Positions 10,646 to 20,372 are shown, counted from the stretch's first letter. The stretch: 64,000 nt of DNA from Enterobacillus tribolii (GCF_003363015.1 NZ_QRAP01000001.1:107070-171069); one strand, 5' to 3'. Numbers and translations: made by a program. Notes: a model not told the origin generated them from the sequence alone.

Positions 10646-11086
10646 ATGGAAAACGGATACAAAGTGATTCTCGTCCCGGTAGATACGGAAGAGCCTCAGC
10701 TGACGGAAACGGCGCTGAAGCAGGCTGAATATCTGGCAAAACTCACGGGCGCTGCGATCCGGGTGGTCAGCGTTAAAACGGCCGTTCCTCCTTTTTTCAT
10801 GGGAGAGCGCCCCCAACAGATTTTCCAGATGAAGGATGAGGTGACCCATCAGGTCGAGGCCCAACTGGCGGAACTGACGGCGGCGCTGGATGTACCGGCG
10901 GAGAAAACCTCGTACGTGGTGCTCTGGGGAACGATTTACGATGAAATCCTCAAAGAGGCGGAAACCTGCCGGGCAGACCTGATCGTCGTCGGTTCGCGCC
11001 GCCCCAGTATGTCGACCTATTTACTGGGGTCGAACGCCTCGCGCGTGGTGCGTCATGCCACCACGTCCGTACTGGTCGTCAGATAA
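10646..11086 (+). CDS. Universal stress protein, UspF/UspG-like
   Basis: Cytoplasmic small alpha/beta ATP-binding stress protein. The 146-residue chain begins with YKVILVPVDTEE and ends with the nucleotide-binding segment VVGSRRPSMSTYLLGSNAS followed by RVVRHATTSVLVVR, as in UspF-type members. The first conserved Gly pattern is modified (SRRP), as in that subgroup. GGAG 9-12 bases upstream of the ATG supports the start. It sits between yeiH and yeiE, where E. coli has no gene; the upstream 230 bases are AT-rich and hold no other gene. Confidence 0.88.
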   Translation: MENGYKVILVPVDTEEPQLTETALKQAEYLAKLTGAAIRVVSVKTAVPPFFMGERPQQIFQMKDEVTHQVEAQLAELTAALDVPAEKTSYVVLWGTIYDEILKEAETCRADLIVVGSRRPSMSTYLLGSNASRVVRHATTSVLVVR

Positions 11087-11091
11087 CGCCC

Positions 11092-11114
11092 GATGCCCGC
11101 CGCCGGCGGGCATC
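11092..11114 (+). terminator. usp terminator hairpin
   Basis: GATGCCCGCC, loop GCC, GGCGGGCATC, then ATTTTACG. A very stable 10-bp stem with a short T-run, directly after the usp stop. Confidence 0.75.
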
Positions 11115-11191
11115 ATTTTACGGGAGGCTGGTCAGCGCCCCCCGGACTTCCTATAATTTCCCGCCATAACGCCTGAATCCGGACGATCGCC

Positions 11192-12055
11192 ATGCATATC
11201 ACGCTGCGCCAACTCGAAGTCTTTACCGAAGTGCTGAAAAGCGGCTCCACCACGCAGGCGTCAGCTACGCTGGCGCTTTCACAATCGGCGGTCAGCGCGG
11301 CATTGTCCGATCTGGAGAATCAGCTGGCGGTGAAGCTGTTTGACCGGGTCGGTAAGCGGTTGGTGGTCAATGAGCACGGGCGGCTGCTGTATCCGCGCGC
11401 CATGGCGCTGCTGGAACAGGCGGGTGAGATCGAGCAGTTGTTTCACGACGGCGCCGGGGCGTTGCGCATCGCCGCCAGCACCACCATCGGCAACTATATT
11501 CTGCCGCGCATGATCGCCGCTTACCGCCGCGACTTTCCGGAGATGCCGCTGGACCTGAACGTCGGCAACAGCGCCGACGTAATTGCCGCCGTCGCGGACT
11601 TCCGGGTGGATCTGGGGCTGATTGAAGGGCCGTGCTATATGCCTGAGCTGCTGACGCAGTCCTGGATGCAGGATGAGCTGATCGTGTTCGCCGCGCCGGA
11701 CCATCCGGTTTTACAGGCGCCGGTCACGTTAGAAGCGCTGGCCGCGGCGCCCTGGATCCTGCGTGAGAAAGGGTCGGGAACGCGGGAAGTGCTGGAGCAC
11801 CTGCTGTTTTCCCATCTGCCGCACTTTAACCTGATCATGGAGCTTGGCAACTCCGAAGCCATCAAACATGCGGTGCGCTACGGCATTGGCATCAGCTGCC
11901 TGTCGCGCCGGGTGGTCGAGGAACAGATAGAGGCCGGCATACTGCGTGAAGTGGTAACGCCGCTGCCGCCGCTGATGCGCACCCTGTACCTTATCCATCA
12001 CCGCCAGAAGCATATTTCGCAGGCGCTGTCGCGTTTTCTGAGCTATTGCCGCTGA
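11192..12055 (+). CDS. yeiE: LysR-type transcriptional regulator YeiE
   Basis: DNA-binding regulator with an N-terminal winged HTH (residues 1-60: [35 protein letters not shown]) and a C-terminal periplasmic-binding-like effector domain. Extended identity to E. coli YeiE includes [20 protein letters not shown] and [20 protein letters not shown]. It lies upstream of lysP in the same orientation, as in E. coli. YeiE has been linked in E. coli to iron homeostasis, which is of interest beside the Fur-boxed operons here; its direct targets cannot be read from this sequence. Confidence 0.93.
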   Translation: MHITLRQLEVFTEVLKSGSTTQASATLALSQSAVSAALSDLENQLAVKLFDRVGKRLVVNEHGRLLYPRAMALLEQAGEIEQLFHDGAGALRIAASTTIGNYILPRMIAAYRRDFPEMPLDLNVGNSADVIAAVADFRVDLGLIEGPCYMPELLTQSWMQDELIVFAAPDHPVLQAPVTLEALAAAPWILREKGSGTREVLEHLLFSHLPHFNLIMELGNSEAIKHAVRYGIGISCLSRRVVEEQIEAGILREVVTPLPPLMRTLYLIHHRQKHISQALSRFLSYCR

Positions 12056-12149
12056 TATCCGGCAGGATGCCGGATCCCCGCTACACTTACACTGAACTTT
12101 CCGTCTCCCCGGAGCGGGGGAAGTGTGCCTGAAACTAATAATCACTCAG

Positions 12150-12195
12150 CCATCATGAAGCTCTCTTATATCACCGGATAGATGCTTCATGATGG
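12150..12195. promoter_or_regulatory. Perfect 12-bp inverted repeat upstream of lysP
   Basis: CCATCATGAAGC and GCTTCATGATGG are exact reverse complements separated by 22 bases, ending 59 bases before the lysP start. It could be a dyad operator (lysP is ArgP-controlled in E. coli) or a leader hairpin. No T-run follows, so termination of yeiE is less likely. Confidence 0.6.
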
Positions 12196-12254
12196 TGCAG
12201 GATTTGTTACAATCCGCGCTTATTTTGTAAGAGCAAAGAATCAATAGGTTAATA

Positions 12255-13736
12255 ATGGCTCAGACTAATTCCACCAGCGCCGAATCAGGGCGCGGTACTT
12301 CACTGCGCAGGGAACTGAAAGCGCGCCATCTGTCGATGATTGCCATCGGTGGTTCTATCGGTACCGGGCTGTTCGTGGCGTCGGGAGCGACGATCTCGCA
12401 GGCCGGCCCCGGCGGCGCGTTGCTTTCTTATATGCTAATCGGCCTGATGGTCTACTTTCTGATGACCAGCCTGGGCGAACTGGCGGCGTTCATGCCGGTT
12501 TCCGGCTCGTTTTCCACCTACGGCTCGCGCTATGTAGAAGAAGGCTTCGGCTTTGCGCTGGGCTGGAACTACTGGTACAACTGGGCGGTGACCATCGCCG
12601 TTGACCTGGTGGCCGCCCAGCTGGTTATGGGCTATTGGTTCCCGGATACGCCGGGCTGGATCTGGAGCGCCCTGTTCCTTGGCCTGATGTTCCTGCTGAA
12701 CTACATTTCGGTGAAGGGCTTCGGTGAAGCGGAGTATTGGTTCTCGCTGATTAAGGTCACGACGATCATTATCTTTATCGCCGTGGGTATCCTGATGATC
12801 ATCGGCATTATGAAAGGCGGAGAGGGTGCCGGTTTCCATAACTGGACCGTCGGGGAGGCGCCGTTCGCCGGCGGATTCGCGGCGATGATCGGCGTCGCGA
12901 TGATCGTCGGCTTCTCGTTCCAGGGAACCGAACTGATCGGCATCGCGGCGGGCGAATCCAAAGATCCGGGTAAAAACATTCCGATGGCGGTGCGTCAGGT
13001 GTTCTGGCGTATCCTGCTGTTTTACGTGTTTGCCATCTTTGTTATCAGCATGCTGATTCCGTATACCGATCCCAACCTGCTGCGCAATGACGTAAAAGAT
13101 ATCTCCGTCAGCCCGTTCACCCTGGTGTTTGAACACGCCGGCCTGCTGTCTGCGGCGGCGGTGATGAACGCCGTTATTCTGACGGCGGTGCTGTCGGCCG
13201 GTAACTCCGGTATGTATGCCTCAACCCGCATGCTGTATACCCTGGCCTGCGAGGGCAAGGCGCCGCGTATTTTCGCGAAGCTGTCCAAAGGCGGCGTGCC
13301 GCGTAACGCGCTGTATGCCACTACGGTGATCGCCGCGCTGTGTTTCCTGAGCTCGATGTTCGGTAATCAGGAAGTGTATCTGTGGCTGCTGAACACCTCC
13401 GGCATGACGGGCTTTATCGCCTGGCTGGGCATTGCCATCAGCCATTACCGCTTCCGCCGCGGCTACGTGAAAGCGGGGCTGGATCTGAATGACCTGCCTT
13501 ACCAGTCGAGCTTCTTCCCGCTCGGGCCGATTTTTGCCTTTATTCTGTGCCTGATTATCACGCTGGGGCAGAACTACGAGGCGTTCCTGCAGGATCGCAT
13601 TGACTGGTACGGCGCAACGGCAACCTACATCGGCCTGCCGCTGTTCCTGATTATCTGGTTCGGCTACAAGCTCACCAAAGGTACGCGTTTTGTGCGCTAT
13701 GCGGAAATGGAGTTTCCCAAAACCCATACCGACTAA
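12255..13736 (+). CDS. lysP: Lysine:H+ symporter LysP
   Basis: Imports L-lysine with protons and, in E. coli, also acts as lysine co-sensor with CadC. It is an APC-superfamily member with 12 predicted membrane spans and 493 residues (E. coli 489). The N-terminal LRRELKARHLSMIAIGGSIGTGLFVASG is the family signature, with FSFQGTELIGIAAGE in the middle and the C-terminal WFGYKLTKGTRFVRY. Preceded by a 12-bp dyad and followed by a strong terminator, so it is probably monocistronic. Confidence 0.96.
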   Translation: MAQTNSTSAESGRGTSLRRELKARHLSMIAIGGSIGTGLFVASGATISQAGPGGALLSYMLIGLMVYFLMTSLGELAAFMPVSGSFSTYGSRYVEEGFGFALGWNYWYNWAVTIAVDLVAAQLVMGYWFPDTPGWIWSALFLGLMFLLNYISVKGFGEAEYWFSLIKVTTIIIFIAVGILMIIGIMKGGEGAGFHNWTVGEAPFAGGFAAMIGVAMIVGFSFQGTELIGIAAGESKDPGKNIPMAVRQVFWRILLFYVFAIFVISMLIPYTDPNLLRNDVKDISVSPFTLVFEHAGLLSAAAVMNAVILTAVLSAGNSGMYASTRMLYTLACEGKAPRIFAKLSKGGVPRNALYATTVIAALCFLSSMFGNQEVYLWLLNTSGMTGFIAWLGIAISHYRFRRGYVKAGLDLNDLPYQSSFFPLGPIFAFILCLIITLGQNYEAFLQDRIDWYGATATYIGLPLFLIIWFGYKLTKGTRFVRYAEMEFPKTHTD

Positions 13737-13754
13737 GCGCAGATAACTGCAGCG

Positions 13755-13787
13755 AAAGGGCGCCATATACGGCGCCCTTTGCTTTTT
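13755..13787 (+). terminator. lysP terminator
   Basis: AAAGGGCGCC, loop ATATAC, GGCGCCCTTT, then GCTTTTT. A perfect 10-bp stem with a T-rich tail. Confidence 0.9.
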
Positions 13788-13859
13788 CCGGCACGGATAC
13801 CGTTGTATATCCCGTTCAAACACAAGTGATATTCGCCACGCATTCTTAATAATGGCATT

Positions 13860-13878
13860 GATAAGGATTATCATTTGC
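13860..13878. promoter_or_regulatory. Fur box before siderophore ABC operon
   Basis: GATAAGGATTATCATTTGC matches the 19-bp Fur consensus GATAATGATAATCATTATC at 15 positions and lies about 47 bases before the binding-protein start, suiting iron-dependent repression. Confidence 0.8.
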
Positions 13879-13924
13879 TTTACTCTTTGCACACCATAAC
13901 AATGGATGACGAAGGGATATTAAG

Positions 13925-15064
13925 GTGAATCAATCCTCAAATAAGAAAGTGCGCCGCTGGGGGCTCACATTACTTACGGCCGCAACGCTCACGATGAGCG
14001 CGGGCGCCTGGGCTGAGACGGTAACCGATATCGCCGGCCGCAGTGTAGAAGTACCGGCCAAGGTCGATCGCATTTTGTTGGGTGAGGGGCGCTTGTTCTT
14101 CGCGGTTTCCCTGCTGGAAGGGCAGAAACCGTTCGATCGCATCGTCGGCTGGCAGGGCGATCTGCGCAAGCTCGACCCGCAAACCTATTCCCGCTATCAG
14201 GCGAAATTCCCCGAAGTCGATAAAATTCCGCTCATCGGCAATACCACGGCCGACAGCATCAGCCCGGAAAAAGTGCTGACGCTGAATCCGGACATCGCGA
14301 TTTTCGGCTTGTCCGGGCACGGGCCGGGGCGCAACAGCGAACTGGTGAGCCAGCTTGAAAGCGCGGGCGTGCCGGTCGTTTTTGTTGACTTCCGTAACCA
14401 TCCGCTGAAAAACACCCTGCCCAGCATGAAGCTGCTGGGGAAAGTGCTGCACCGTGAAAAACAGGCGGAAGACTACGCCAATTTTTATCAGGAAAATGTC
14501 CGTCTGGTGACGGAAATCGCGGATAAAATCCCGGAAGATCAGAAAACCAGCGTATTTATCGAACTGCGCGCGGCCAGCAGCGAAGACTGTTGCGGCACTG
14601 CGGGCAACGGCAACATGGGCGACTTCATTGACATGGCCGGCGGTAAAAATATCGCGAAAGGGCTGCTGCCCGGCACGTTGGGCACGGTAAACTTGGAGAA
14701 GGTGCTGGCCGCCGATCCGCAGGTGTACATCGCCAGCGGCGGTAAGGCGCCGGAAGCCAAAGACGGCGGCGTGAAGCTGGGCGCACTGGTGACGGAGCAG
14801 CAGGCGCGTGACAGCCTGAACGTCGTCACCCAGCGCAAAGGCATCAGCAGCCTGAGCGCGGTGAAGAACGGCAATACGCACGCCATCTGGCATAACTACT
14901 ACAACTCCCCGTATAACGTGCTGGCGGTACAGGCCTTCGCCAAATGGTTCTATCCGGAGAAATTCGCCTCTTTGGATCCTCAGCAAACAATGAATAAACT
15001 GTACAGTCAGTTCCTGGCTATCGAACCCAGCGGCACCTATTGGGTTGATGCACAAGCTAAGTAA
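13925..15064 (+). CDS. Iron-siderophore ABC transporter substrate-binding protein
   Basis: Periplasmic class III binding protein (FecB/BtuF fold) that should hand a ferric siderophore to the adjacent permease. It has a signal peptide of about 30 residues (hydrophobic LTLLTAATLTMSAGAWA), a family opening VTDIAGRSVEVPAKVDRILLG, and the fold's long connecting helix. It starts with GTG, with GAAGGGA at good spacing. First gene of a three-gene operon, overall like Yersinia YiuABC-type systems; the siderophore is unknown. Cys-Cys in the SEDCCGTAG stretch may form a local disulphide or be a subgroup feature. Confidence 0.9.
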   Translation: MNQSSNKKVRRWGLTLLTAATLTMSAGAWAETVTDIAGRSVEVPAKVDRILLGEGRLFFAVSLLEGQKPFDRIVGWQGDLRKLDPQTYSRYQAKFPEVDKIPLIGNTTADSISPEKVLTLNPDIAIFGLSGHGPGRNSELVSQLESAGVPVVFVDFRNHPLKNTLPSMKLLGKVLHREKQAEDYANFYQENVRLVTEIADKIPEDQKTSVFIELRAASSEDCCGTAGNGNMGDFIDMAGGKNIAKGLLPGTLGTVNLEKVLAADPQVYIASGGKAPEAKDGGVKLGALVTEQQARDSLNVVTQRKGISSLSAVKNGNTHAIWHNYYNSPYNVLAVQAFAKWFYPEKFASLDPQQTMNKLYSQFLAIEPSGTYWVDAQAK

Positions 15065-15075
15065 TCGTCACTCTT

Positions 15076-15103
15076 CGTCCCGCCAGCCGCCGCCAGCGGG
15101 ACG
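15076..15103 (+). promoter_or_regulatory. Intercistronic hairpin in siderophore operon
   Basis: CGTCCCGC and GCGGGACG form an 8-bp stem in the 54-base gap between binding protein and permease. There is no T-run. It likely keeps binding-protein mRNA more abundant than downstream mRNA, comparable with the glnH-glnP hairpin. Confidence 0.55.
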
Positions 15104-15118
15104 CGTAACGGGTAAAGT

Positions 15119-16201
15119 ATGAATTTGACCACCGAACCGCTGAATTCCGCCGGTCGTTACGACGCCGCGGGCGTACGGGGGAATTACCAGCGTATTATCC
15201 GGCAGCGTCTGCTGATGATGGCAGGGCTGGTCGCCGCCATTCTGGCGTCGTTGCTGCTGGACTTCACGATGGGGCCGTCCGGTCTCTCGCTTTCTGTATT
15301 ATGGGACACGCTGTGGCGGCCCGAACTGGCCGACGCCGGAACGCGCGTCATCGTCTGGGACATCCGCCTACCTTATGCGCTGATGGCGATCGTGGTCGGC
15401 CTGTCGCTGGGGCTGGCCGGGGCCGAGATGCAAACTATCCTGAACAACCCGCTCGCCAGCCCGTTTACGCTGGGGGTGTCTAACGCTGCGGCGTTCGGCG
15501 CCGCGCTGGCTATCGTTTTGGGAATTGGTATTCCGGGCGTACCCGATCAGTGGTTTATCTCCGCCAACGCGTTCATCTTCGCCCTGCTGGCCGCGATGAT
15601 GCTGGACGTGGTCACGCGCTGGACGCGGGTCGCGACGTCCGGGGTGGTGCTGTTCGGCATCGCGCTGGTGTTCACCTTTAACGCGCTGGTTTCTATGATG
15701 CAGTTCATCGCGACGGAAGACACCCTGCAAGGGCTGGTTTTCTGGACCATGGGCAGCCTGGCGCGCGCCTCCTGGGAGAAGTTAGGTATTCTGCTGGCGG
15801 TGTTTGCCGTATTGCTGCCGGTTTCGATGAAAAGCGCCTGGAAACTGACGGCGATGCGTCTGGGGGAGGACCGTGCGGTCAGCTTCGGCATTGACGTGCG
15901 CCGCCTGCGGCTGGGTACGTTGTTGCGCATCAGTATTCTGTCGGCGCTGGCAGTGGCGTTCGTCGGGCCTATCGCCTTTATCGGGCTGGTGGCGCCGCAT
16001 ATCGCGCGCCTGATGTTTGGCGAGGATCACCGCTTTTATCTGCCGGCCAGCGCGCTGACCGGCGCACTGGTGTTGTCTCTGGCCTCCGTCGCGTCGAAAA
16101 ACCTGATTCCGGGCGTGATCATTCCCGTCGGGATCGTCACTTCGCTGGTCGGCGTGCCGTTCTTCCTGAGCATTATTTTGCGCCACAGGGGGAATGTATG
16201 A
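15119..16201 (+). CDS. Iron-siderophore ABC transporter permease (FecCD family)
   Basis: Inner-membrane channel with about ten spans for ferric siderophore import. The 360-residue protein has the FecCD hallmarks: RLPYALMAIVVGLSLGLAGAEMQ near the N-terminal third, NPLASPFTLGVSNAAAFGAAL, and GPIAFIGLVAPHIARLMFGEDHR, the loop contacting the ATPase. One permease gene implies a homodimeric channel. Its last four bases overlap the ATPase start (ATGA). Confidence 0.92.
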   Translation: MNLTTEPLNSAGRYDAAGVRGNYQRIIRQRLLMMAGLVAAILASLLLDFTMGPSGLSLSVLWDTLWRPELADAGTRVIVWDIRLPYALMAIVVGLSLGLAGAEMQTILNNPLASPFTLGVSNAAAFGAALAIVLGIGIPGVPDQWFISANAFIFALLAAMMLDVVTRWTRVATSGVVLFGIALVFTFNALVSMMQFIATEDTLQGLVFWTMGSLARASWEKLGILLAVFAVLLPVSMKSAWKLTAMRLGEDRAVSFGIDVRRLRLGTLLRISILSALAVAFVGPIAFIGLVAPHIARLMFGEDHRFYLPASALTGALVLSLASVASKNLIPGVIIPVGIVTSLVGVPFFLSIILRHRGNV

Positions 16202-16986
16202 GCCAGGGGCTGGAGATTAAACATTTCGACGCCGGTTATCCCAAACGTCCGGTTATCGAGAACCTTTCCGTGCCGATGCTGCCGCGCGGCAAAATCACCG
16301 TGCTGCTGGGGCCGAACGGCTGCGGTAAGTCTACGTTGCTGCGTTCGCTGGCCGGGCTGAATAAGGCCTCCGGGCAGTTGTTGCTCGACGGCGAGGATCT
16401 GATGCGTCTGCCGTTCGCCCAACGCGCCAGCCAGGTGGTGTACCTGCCGCAGTCATTGCCGGCCGGGGTGCATCTGCACGTGCTGGAGTCCATCATCGTG
16501 GCGCAGCGCGCCTCGGGAAGCCGGTATCATGCTCACGGTGATGAGAACGAGGTGATGCATCTGCTGGAGCAACTGGGCATTTCGCACCTGGCGCTCAGCT
16601 ACCTGGATCAGCTCTCCGGTGGTCAGAAACAGTTGGTCGGGCTGGCGCAGTCGCTGGTGCGGCACCCCTCTTTATTGTTGCTGGATGAACCGCTCAGCGC
16701 GCTTGACCTGAACTACCAGTTTCATGTGATGGATCTGGTGCGCCGGGAAACGCGCCGCCGTAATATCGTGACCGTGGTGGTGGTGCATGACATCAACATC
16801 GCCCTGCGGCACGGCGATCACGTTCTGATGCTGGAAAACGGCTCGCTGATCGCCGACGGCGCGCCCGAAGCGGTTATTACGCCCGATAGCCTGGCGCGGG
16901 TTTACGGCGTACGCGGGCGAATCGAGCGCTGCTCACGCGGTACACCGCAGGTGGTGATTGACGGCCTGGTTGAACCGGTCATGTAA
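16198..16986 (+). CDS. Iron-siderophore ABC transporter ATP-binding protein
   Basis: Energises siderophore import at the inner membrane. It has 262 residues with Walker A GPNGCGKST (38-46), Q-loop VYLPQSLP, signature LSGGQKQ near 140, Walker B LLLLDEPLSALD and H-loop VVVHDINIAL: a FecE/FepC-type subunit. It is coupled to the permease by a 4-base overlap and is the last gene of the operon; a strong terminator follows. Confidence 0.93.
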   Translation: MSQGLEIKHFDAGYPKRPVIENLSVPMLPRGKITVLLGPNGCGKSTLLRSLAGLNKASGQLLLDGEDLMRLPFAQRASQVVYLPQSLPAGVHLHVLESIIVAQRASGSRYHAHGDENEVMHLLEQLGISHLALSYLDQLSGGQKQLVGLAQSLVRHPSLLLLDEPLSALDLNYQFHVMDLVRRETRRRNIVTVVVVHDINIALRHGDHVLMLENGSLIADGAPEAVITPDSLARVYGVRGRIERCSRGTPQVVIDGLVEPVM

Positions 16987-17013
16987 CCGGTCTGCAGAGT
17001 GTACAAACGAATG

Positions 17014-17041
17014 AAAAGCCCCGGGATAAGCCGGGGCTTTT
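17014..17041 (+). terminator. Terminator of siderophore ABC operon
   Basis: AAAAGCCCCGG, loop GATAAG, CCGGGGCTTTT. A perfect 11-bp symmetric stem including A- and T-runs. Confidence 0.92.
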
Positions 17042-17290
17042 CGTATTAAGGTTGTCTATGAGAGAAAATCCGATCGTATTAATAATGTGAGGGCCGTTCA
17101 TTCCTGATAAAGAATATCCCTTATTTTTGTAGTAAATTCTGTATAGGCATAGTAATCGTCCGTATTTTTTGATATTTGTTTATCCTATAACAAATAATAT
17201 AAATTTTTGACTGGCACGCATTGCGTTACGTGTATTGAACTGACATCCGGGCGTGTCATCACGATATATTTGCCTGCGCGGAGAACAGGA

Positions 17291-17839
17291 ATGGTGAGTG
17301 ATCATACACAACTTACAGTTTCCGAGAAAATCAGCCTCAGCCTGCCTTATCAGCAATATGCGGAGGCATTGTATGACGTTATCGACAGGAACCGGGCGTA
17401 TCTGAGCCAATATATGTCGTGGCCTTCCGCCGTACTCTGCCCGGCGGATACGATGAGCTTTTTGGCCGACAGTTATCTCGCTTATCGGGAAGACAGGGGT
17501 AAAACCTATATTATCCTGTATGGCGGTGAGCCTGTTGGGGTATTGTCATTCAATGAAATCGATCTGCTGAATAAGACGGCGACCGTCGGCTACTGGCTTG
17601 ATCGTGATATGCAGAAGAAAGGCATTATTTCCTGTGCGCTGAAATGTCTGACGGAGCGTTATGCGCAAAGCGGTATGATCCGCCGCTTCGTTATTAAATG
17701 TATTACCACCAATCAGGACAGTAATGCAGTGGCGAAGCGCGCAGGCTTTCAACATGAAGGTGTATTGAAAAGCGCGGAATACATTAACGGGGTCTACCAT
17801 GACCAAAATCTCTATGCGCTGATTTCGTCCCCGGCCTGA
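17291..17839 (+). CDS. rimL: Ribosomal L7/L12 serine N-acetyltransferase RimL
   Basis: GNAT-fold enzyme expected to acetylate the N-terminal Ser of L12, giving L7. Close similarity to E. coli RimL is visible in LLNKTATVGYWLD, GIISCALKCL, YAQSGMIRRFVIKC and the ending DQNLYALI. With the start at 17291 it has 182 residues (E. coli 179); GGAG lies 7 bases before this ATG, while the upstream in-frame extension has no family match. The preceding 250 bases are AT-rich and hold nothing recognisable. Confidence 0.88.
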   Translation: MVSDHTQLTVSEKISLSLPYQQYAEALYDVIDRNRAYLSQYMSWPSAVLCPADTMSFLADSYLAYREDRGKTYIILYGGEPVGVLSFNEIDLLNKTATVGYWLDRDMQKKGIISCALKCLTERYAQSGMIRRFVIKCITTNQDSNAVAKRAGFQHEGVLKSAEYINGVYHDQNLYALISSPA

Positions 17840-17999
17840 TTATTCCTTTTCGTTATTATTACCCGGCGGACTGCCGCCGGGTTTCTATTCCTCCCCGTTT
17901 TTTCTTTTTTCCGGTTGTCAGCCAATCGCCTTATGGCAAACTGTGCTGACGATTTCAGGCCGCCCGGCATTGGGCGGAAGTTTCCCCGGAGAAAACATA

Positions 18000-20321
18000 A
18001 TGAAAAAGCATGGCGCAACAAAGTGGCTGAGCGCGGTCAGCCTCGCGGTAACGTTAGCCCTGAATCCGGCATTTGCCGTGCAGGAAACGGCGCCGGCGGT
18101 GGTCAAGACCGATACGCAGGCGCGGGATGCTTACGTGAGCGACTTGCTGCAAAAGATGACGCTGGAGGAGAAGGTTGGTCAGCTGCGCCTGATTACCGTG
18201 GGAACAGAAACCCCGAAAGAAGTGATCCGCGAGATGATTAAGCACGGTCAGGTGGGGGCGATTTTCAACACCGTTACCCGGCCGGACATCCGGGCGATGC
18301 AGGATCAGGTGATGCAGCTCAGCCGGCTGAAAATACCGTTGTTCTTCGCCTACGACGTGGTGCATGGTCAGCGCACCGTGTTCCCCATTCCGCTGGGGCT
18401 GGCCGCCAGTTGGGATCGGAACGTGCTGGCCCGCGTTGGCAAGGTTTCCGCCTTCGAGGCCAGCGAAGACGGCCTGAACATGACCTGGGCGCCGATGGTG
18501 GACGTCAGCCGCGACCCGCGCTGGGGCCGGGTGTCCGAAGGGTTTGGCGAAGATACGTACCTGACCGCCGAAATGGGGCGGGTGCTGGTCAAGGCCTTGC
18601 AGGGCGACGATCCGGCCGCGCGCCATGCGCTGATGACCAGCGTCAAGCATTTCGCCGCCTATGGCGCAGTGGAGGGCGGGCGCGATTACAACACCGTGGA
18701 TATGAGCCCGCAGCGTTTGTTCCAGGATTATCTTCCGCCGTTTAAAGCCGCGCTGGACGCGGGCAGCGGCGGCGTGATGGTAGCGCTCAATTCGCTCAAC
18801 GGCACGCCCGCTACGGCGGACCGTTGGTTGCTGAAAGATGTATTGCGTGATCAATGGGGCTTTAAGGGCATTACCATCAGCGATCACGGCGCCATCAAAG
18901 AGCTGATGAAACACGGCGTAGCCGCCGATCCGCAGGACGCGGTGCGCATTGCGCTGGAGTCGGGCGTCAATATGAGCATGAACGACGAATACTTCATGCA
19001 GTATCTGCCGCAGTTGGTGAAGAGCGGCAAGCTCAGCGAGCAGGAAATTGACGATGCCTGCCGCCACGTGCTGAACGTGAAGTATGACATGGGGCTGTTC
19101 CGCGATGCCTACAGCCATCTCGGTCCGGCCGGTTCAGATCCGCAGGATACCAATGCCGAAAGCCGCCTGCACCGCGCGGATGCGCGTGAGGTAGCGCGTC
19201 AAAGTATGGTTCTGCTGAAAAACCGGCTGGACCTGCTGCCGCTGAAAAAGCAGGGGACAATTGCACTTATCGGGCCGTTGGCCGACAGCAAACGCGACAT
19301 TATGGGCAGCTGGTCTGCCGCCGGCGTGGCGCAGCAGTCGGTGACGGTGCTGGAGGGGATGCGCAGCGCGCTGGAAGGCAAGGCGACCCTGCTTTATGCC
19401 AAAGGCGCTAACGTCAGCAACGATAAGGGCATCATCGATTTCCTCAACGAATATGAAAAAGCCGTCATTACCGATCCGCGTTCGCCACAGGCCATGATTG
19501 ATGAAGCGGTGGCGACGGCGCGTAAGGCCGATGTGGTGGTTGCCGTGGTGGGCGAAGCACAGGGGATGGCGCATGAAGCGTCCAGTCGCGCGGACATCAC
19601 CCTGCCGCAGAGTCAGCGCGATTTGCTTCAGGCGCTGAAGGCCACCGGCAAGCCGCTGGTGCTGGTGCTGATGAACGGCCGCCCGCTGGCGCTGGTGCAG
19701 GAAGATCAGCAGGCGGATGCCATGCTGGAAACCTGGTTCAGCGGCACCGAAGGCGGCAACGCGATCGCCGACGTGCTGTTCGGCGACGCTAATCCGTCCG
19801 GCAAGCTGCCGATGTCGTTTCCGCGTTCGGTTGGGCAGATCCCGATTTATTTCAATCACCTGAATACGGGACGTCCCTACACCTGGGAAAATCCGGGCAA
19901 ATACACCTCGCACTACTTTGATGCCGCCAACGGGCCGCTGTATCCCTTCGGTTACGGGCTGAGTTACACCACGTTCAGCGTTTCCGACGTCAAACTGTCG
20001 TCCGGCACGTTAGCGCGCGACGGCAAAATCACCGCCAGCGTTGACGTCACTAACACCGGAAAACGCGACGGCGCCACGGTGGTGCAGATGTACATTCAGG
20101 ACGTGACCGCCAGCATCAGCCGTCCGGTCAAGGAACTGAAAGGGTTTGAGAAGGTGATGCTGAAAGCGGGCGAGCATAAGACGATCAGCTTCCCGATTGA
20201 TGCCGGTCAGCTGACGTTCTGGAATGCCGGCATGCAGCAGGTGGTTGAGCCGGGTGAGTTCAACGTCTTTATCGGGCTGGACTCGCAACGGGTGAAAAAC
20301 GGCAAATTTACGCTTCAGTAA
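18000..20321 (+). CDS. bglX: Periplasmic beta-glucosidase BglX (GH3)
   Basis: Hydrolyses terminal beta-glucosides in the periplasm. It has 773 residues (E. coli 765): a Sec signal peptide ending AFA, an N-terminal GH3 barrel with the nucleophile Asp in TISDHGAIKELM and substrate-binding SVKHFAAYGA, then a GH3 C-terminal sandwich and a fibronectin III-like tail (ELKGFEKVMLKAGEHKTI). Start at 18000 has CGGAG about 9 bases upstream; the open frame begins earlier at 17943 but without signal-peptide logic. Convergent with the TonB receptor. Confidence 0.95.
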   Translation: MKKHGATKWLSAVSLAVTLALNPAFAVQETAPAVVKTDTQARDAYVSDLLQKMTLEEKVGQLRLITVGTETPKEVIREMIKHGQVGAIFNTVTRPDIRAMQDQVMQLSRLKIPLFFAYDVVHGQRTVFPIPLGLAASWDRNVLARVGKVSAFEASEDGLNMTWAPMVDVSRDPRWGRVSEGFGEDTYLTAEMGRVLVKALQGDDPAARHALMTSVKHFAAYGAVEGGRDYNTVDMSPQRLFQDYLPPFKAALDAGSGGVMVALNSLNGTPATADRWLLKDVLRDQWGFKGITISDHGAIKELMKHGVAADPQDAVRIALESGVNMSMNDEYFMQYLPQLVKSGKLSEQEIDDACRHVLNVKYDMGLFRDAYSHLGPAGSDPQDTNAESRLHRADAREVARQSMVLLKNRLDLLPLKKQGTIALIGPLADSKRDIMGSWSAAGVAQQSVTVLEGMRSALEGKATLLYAKGANVSNDKGIIDFLNEYEKAVITDPRSPQAMIDEAVATARKADVVVAVVGEAQGMAHEASSRADITLPQSQRDLLQALKATGKPLVLVLMNGRPLALVQEDQQADAMLETWFSGTEGGNAIADVLFGDANPSGKLPMSFPRSVGQIPIYFNHLNTGRPYTWENPGKYTSHYFDAANGPLYPFGYGLSYTTFSVSDVKLSSGTLARDGKITASVDVTNTGKRDGATVVQMYIQDVTASISRPVKELKGFEKVMLKAGEHKTISFPIDAGQLTFWNAGMQQVVEPGEFNVFIGLDSQRVKNGKFTLQ

Positions 20322-20336
20322 GGCCGGTTTACAACA

Positions 20337-20365
20337 GGGAAGCGGCGCTGCGCCGGCCGCTTCCC
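20337..20365. terminator. Hairpin between bglX and TonB receptor
   Basis: GGGAAGCGGC and GCCGCTTCCC form a perfect 10-bp stem with a 9-base loop between the convergent stops. There is only a weak T-rich tail, so it is probably a bidirectional terminator. Confidence 0.7.
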
Positions 20366-20372
20366 GTATTTC

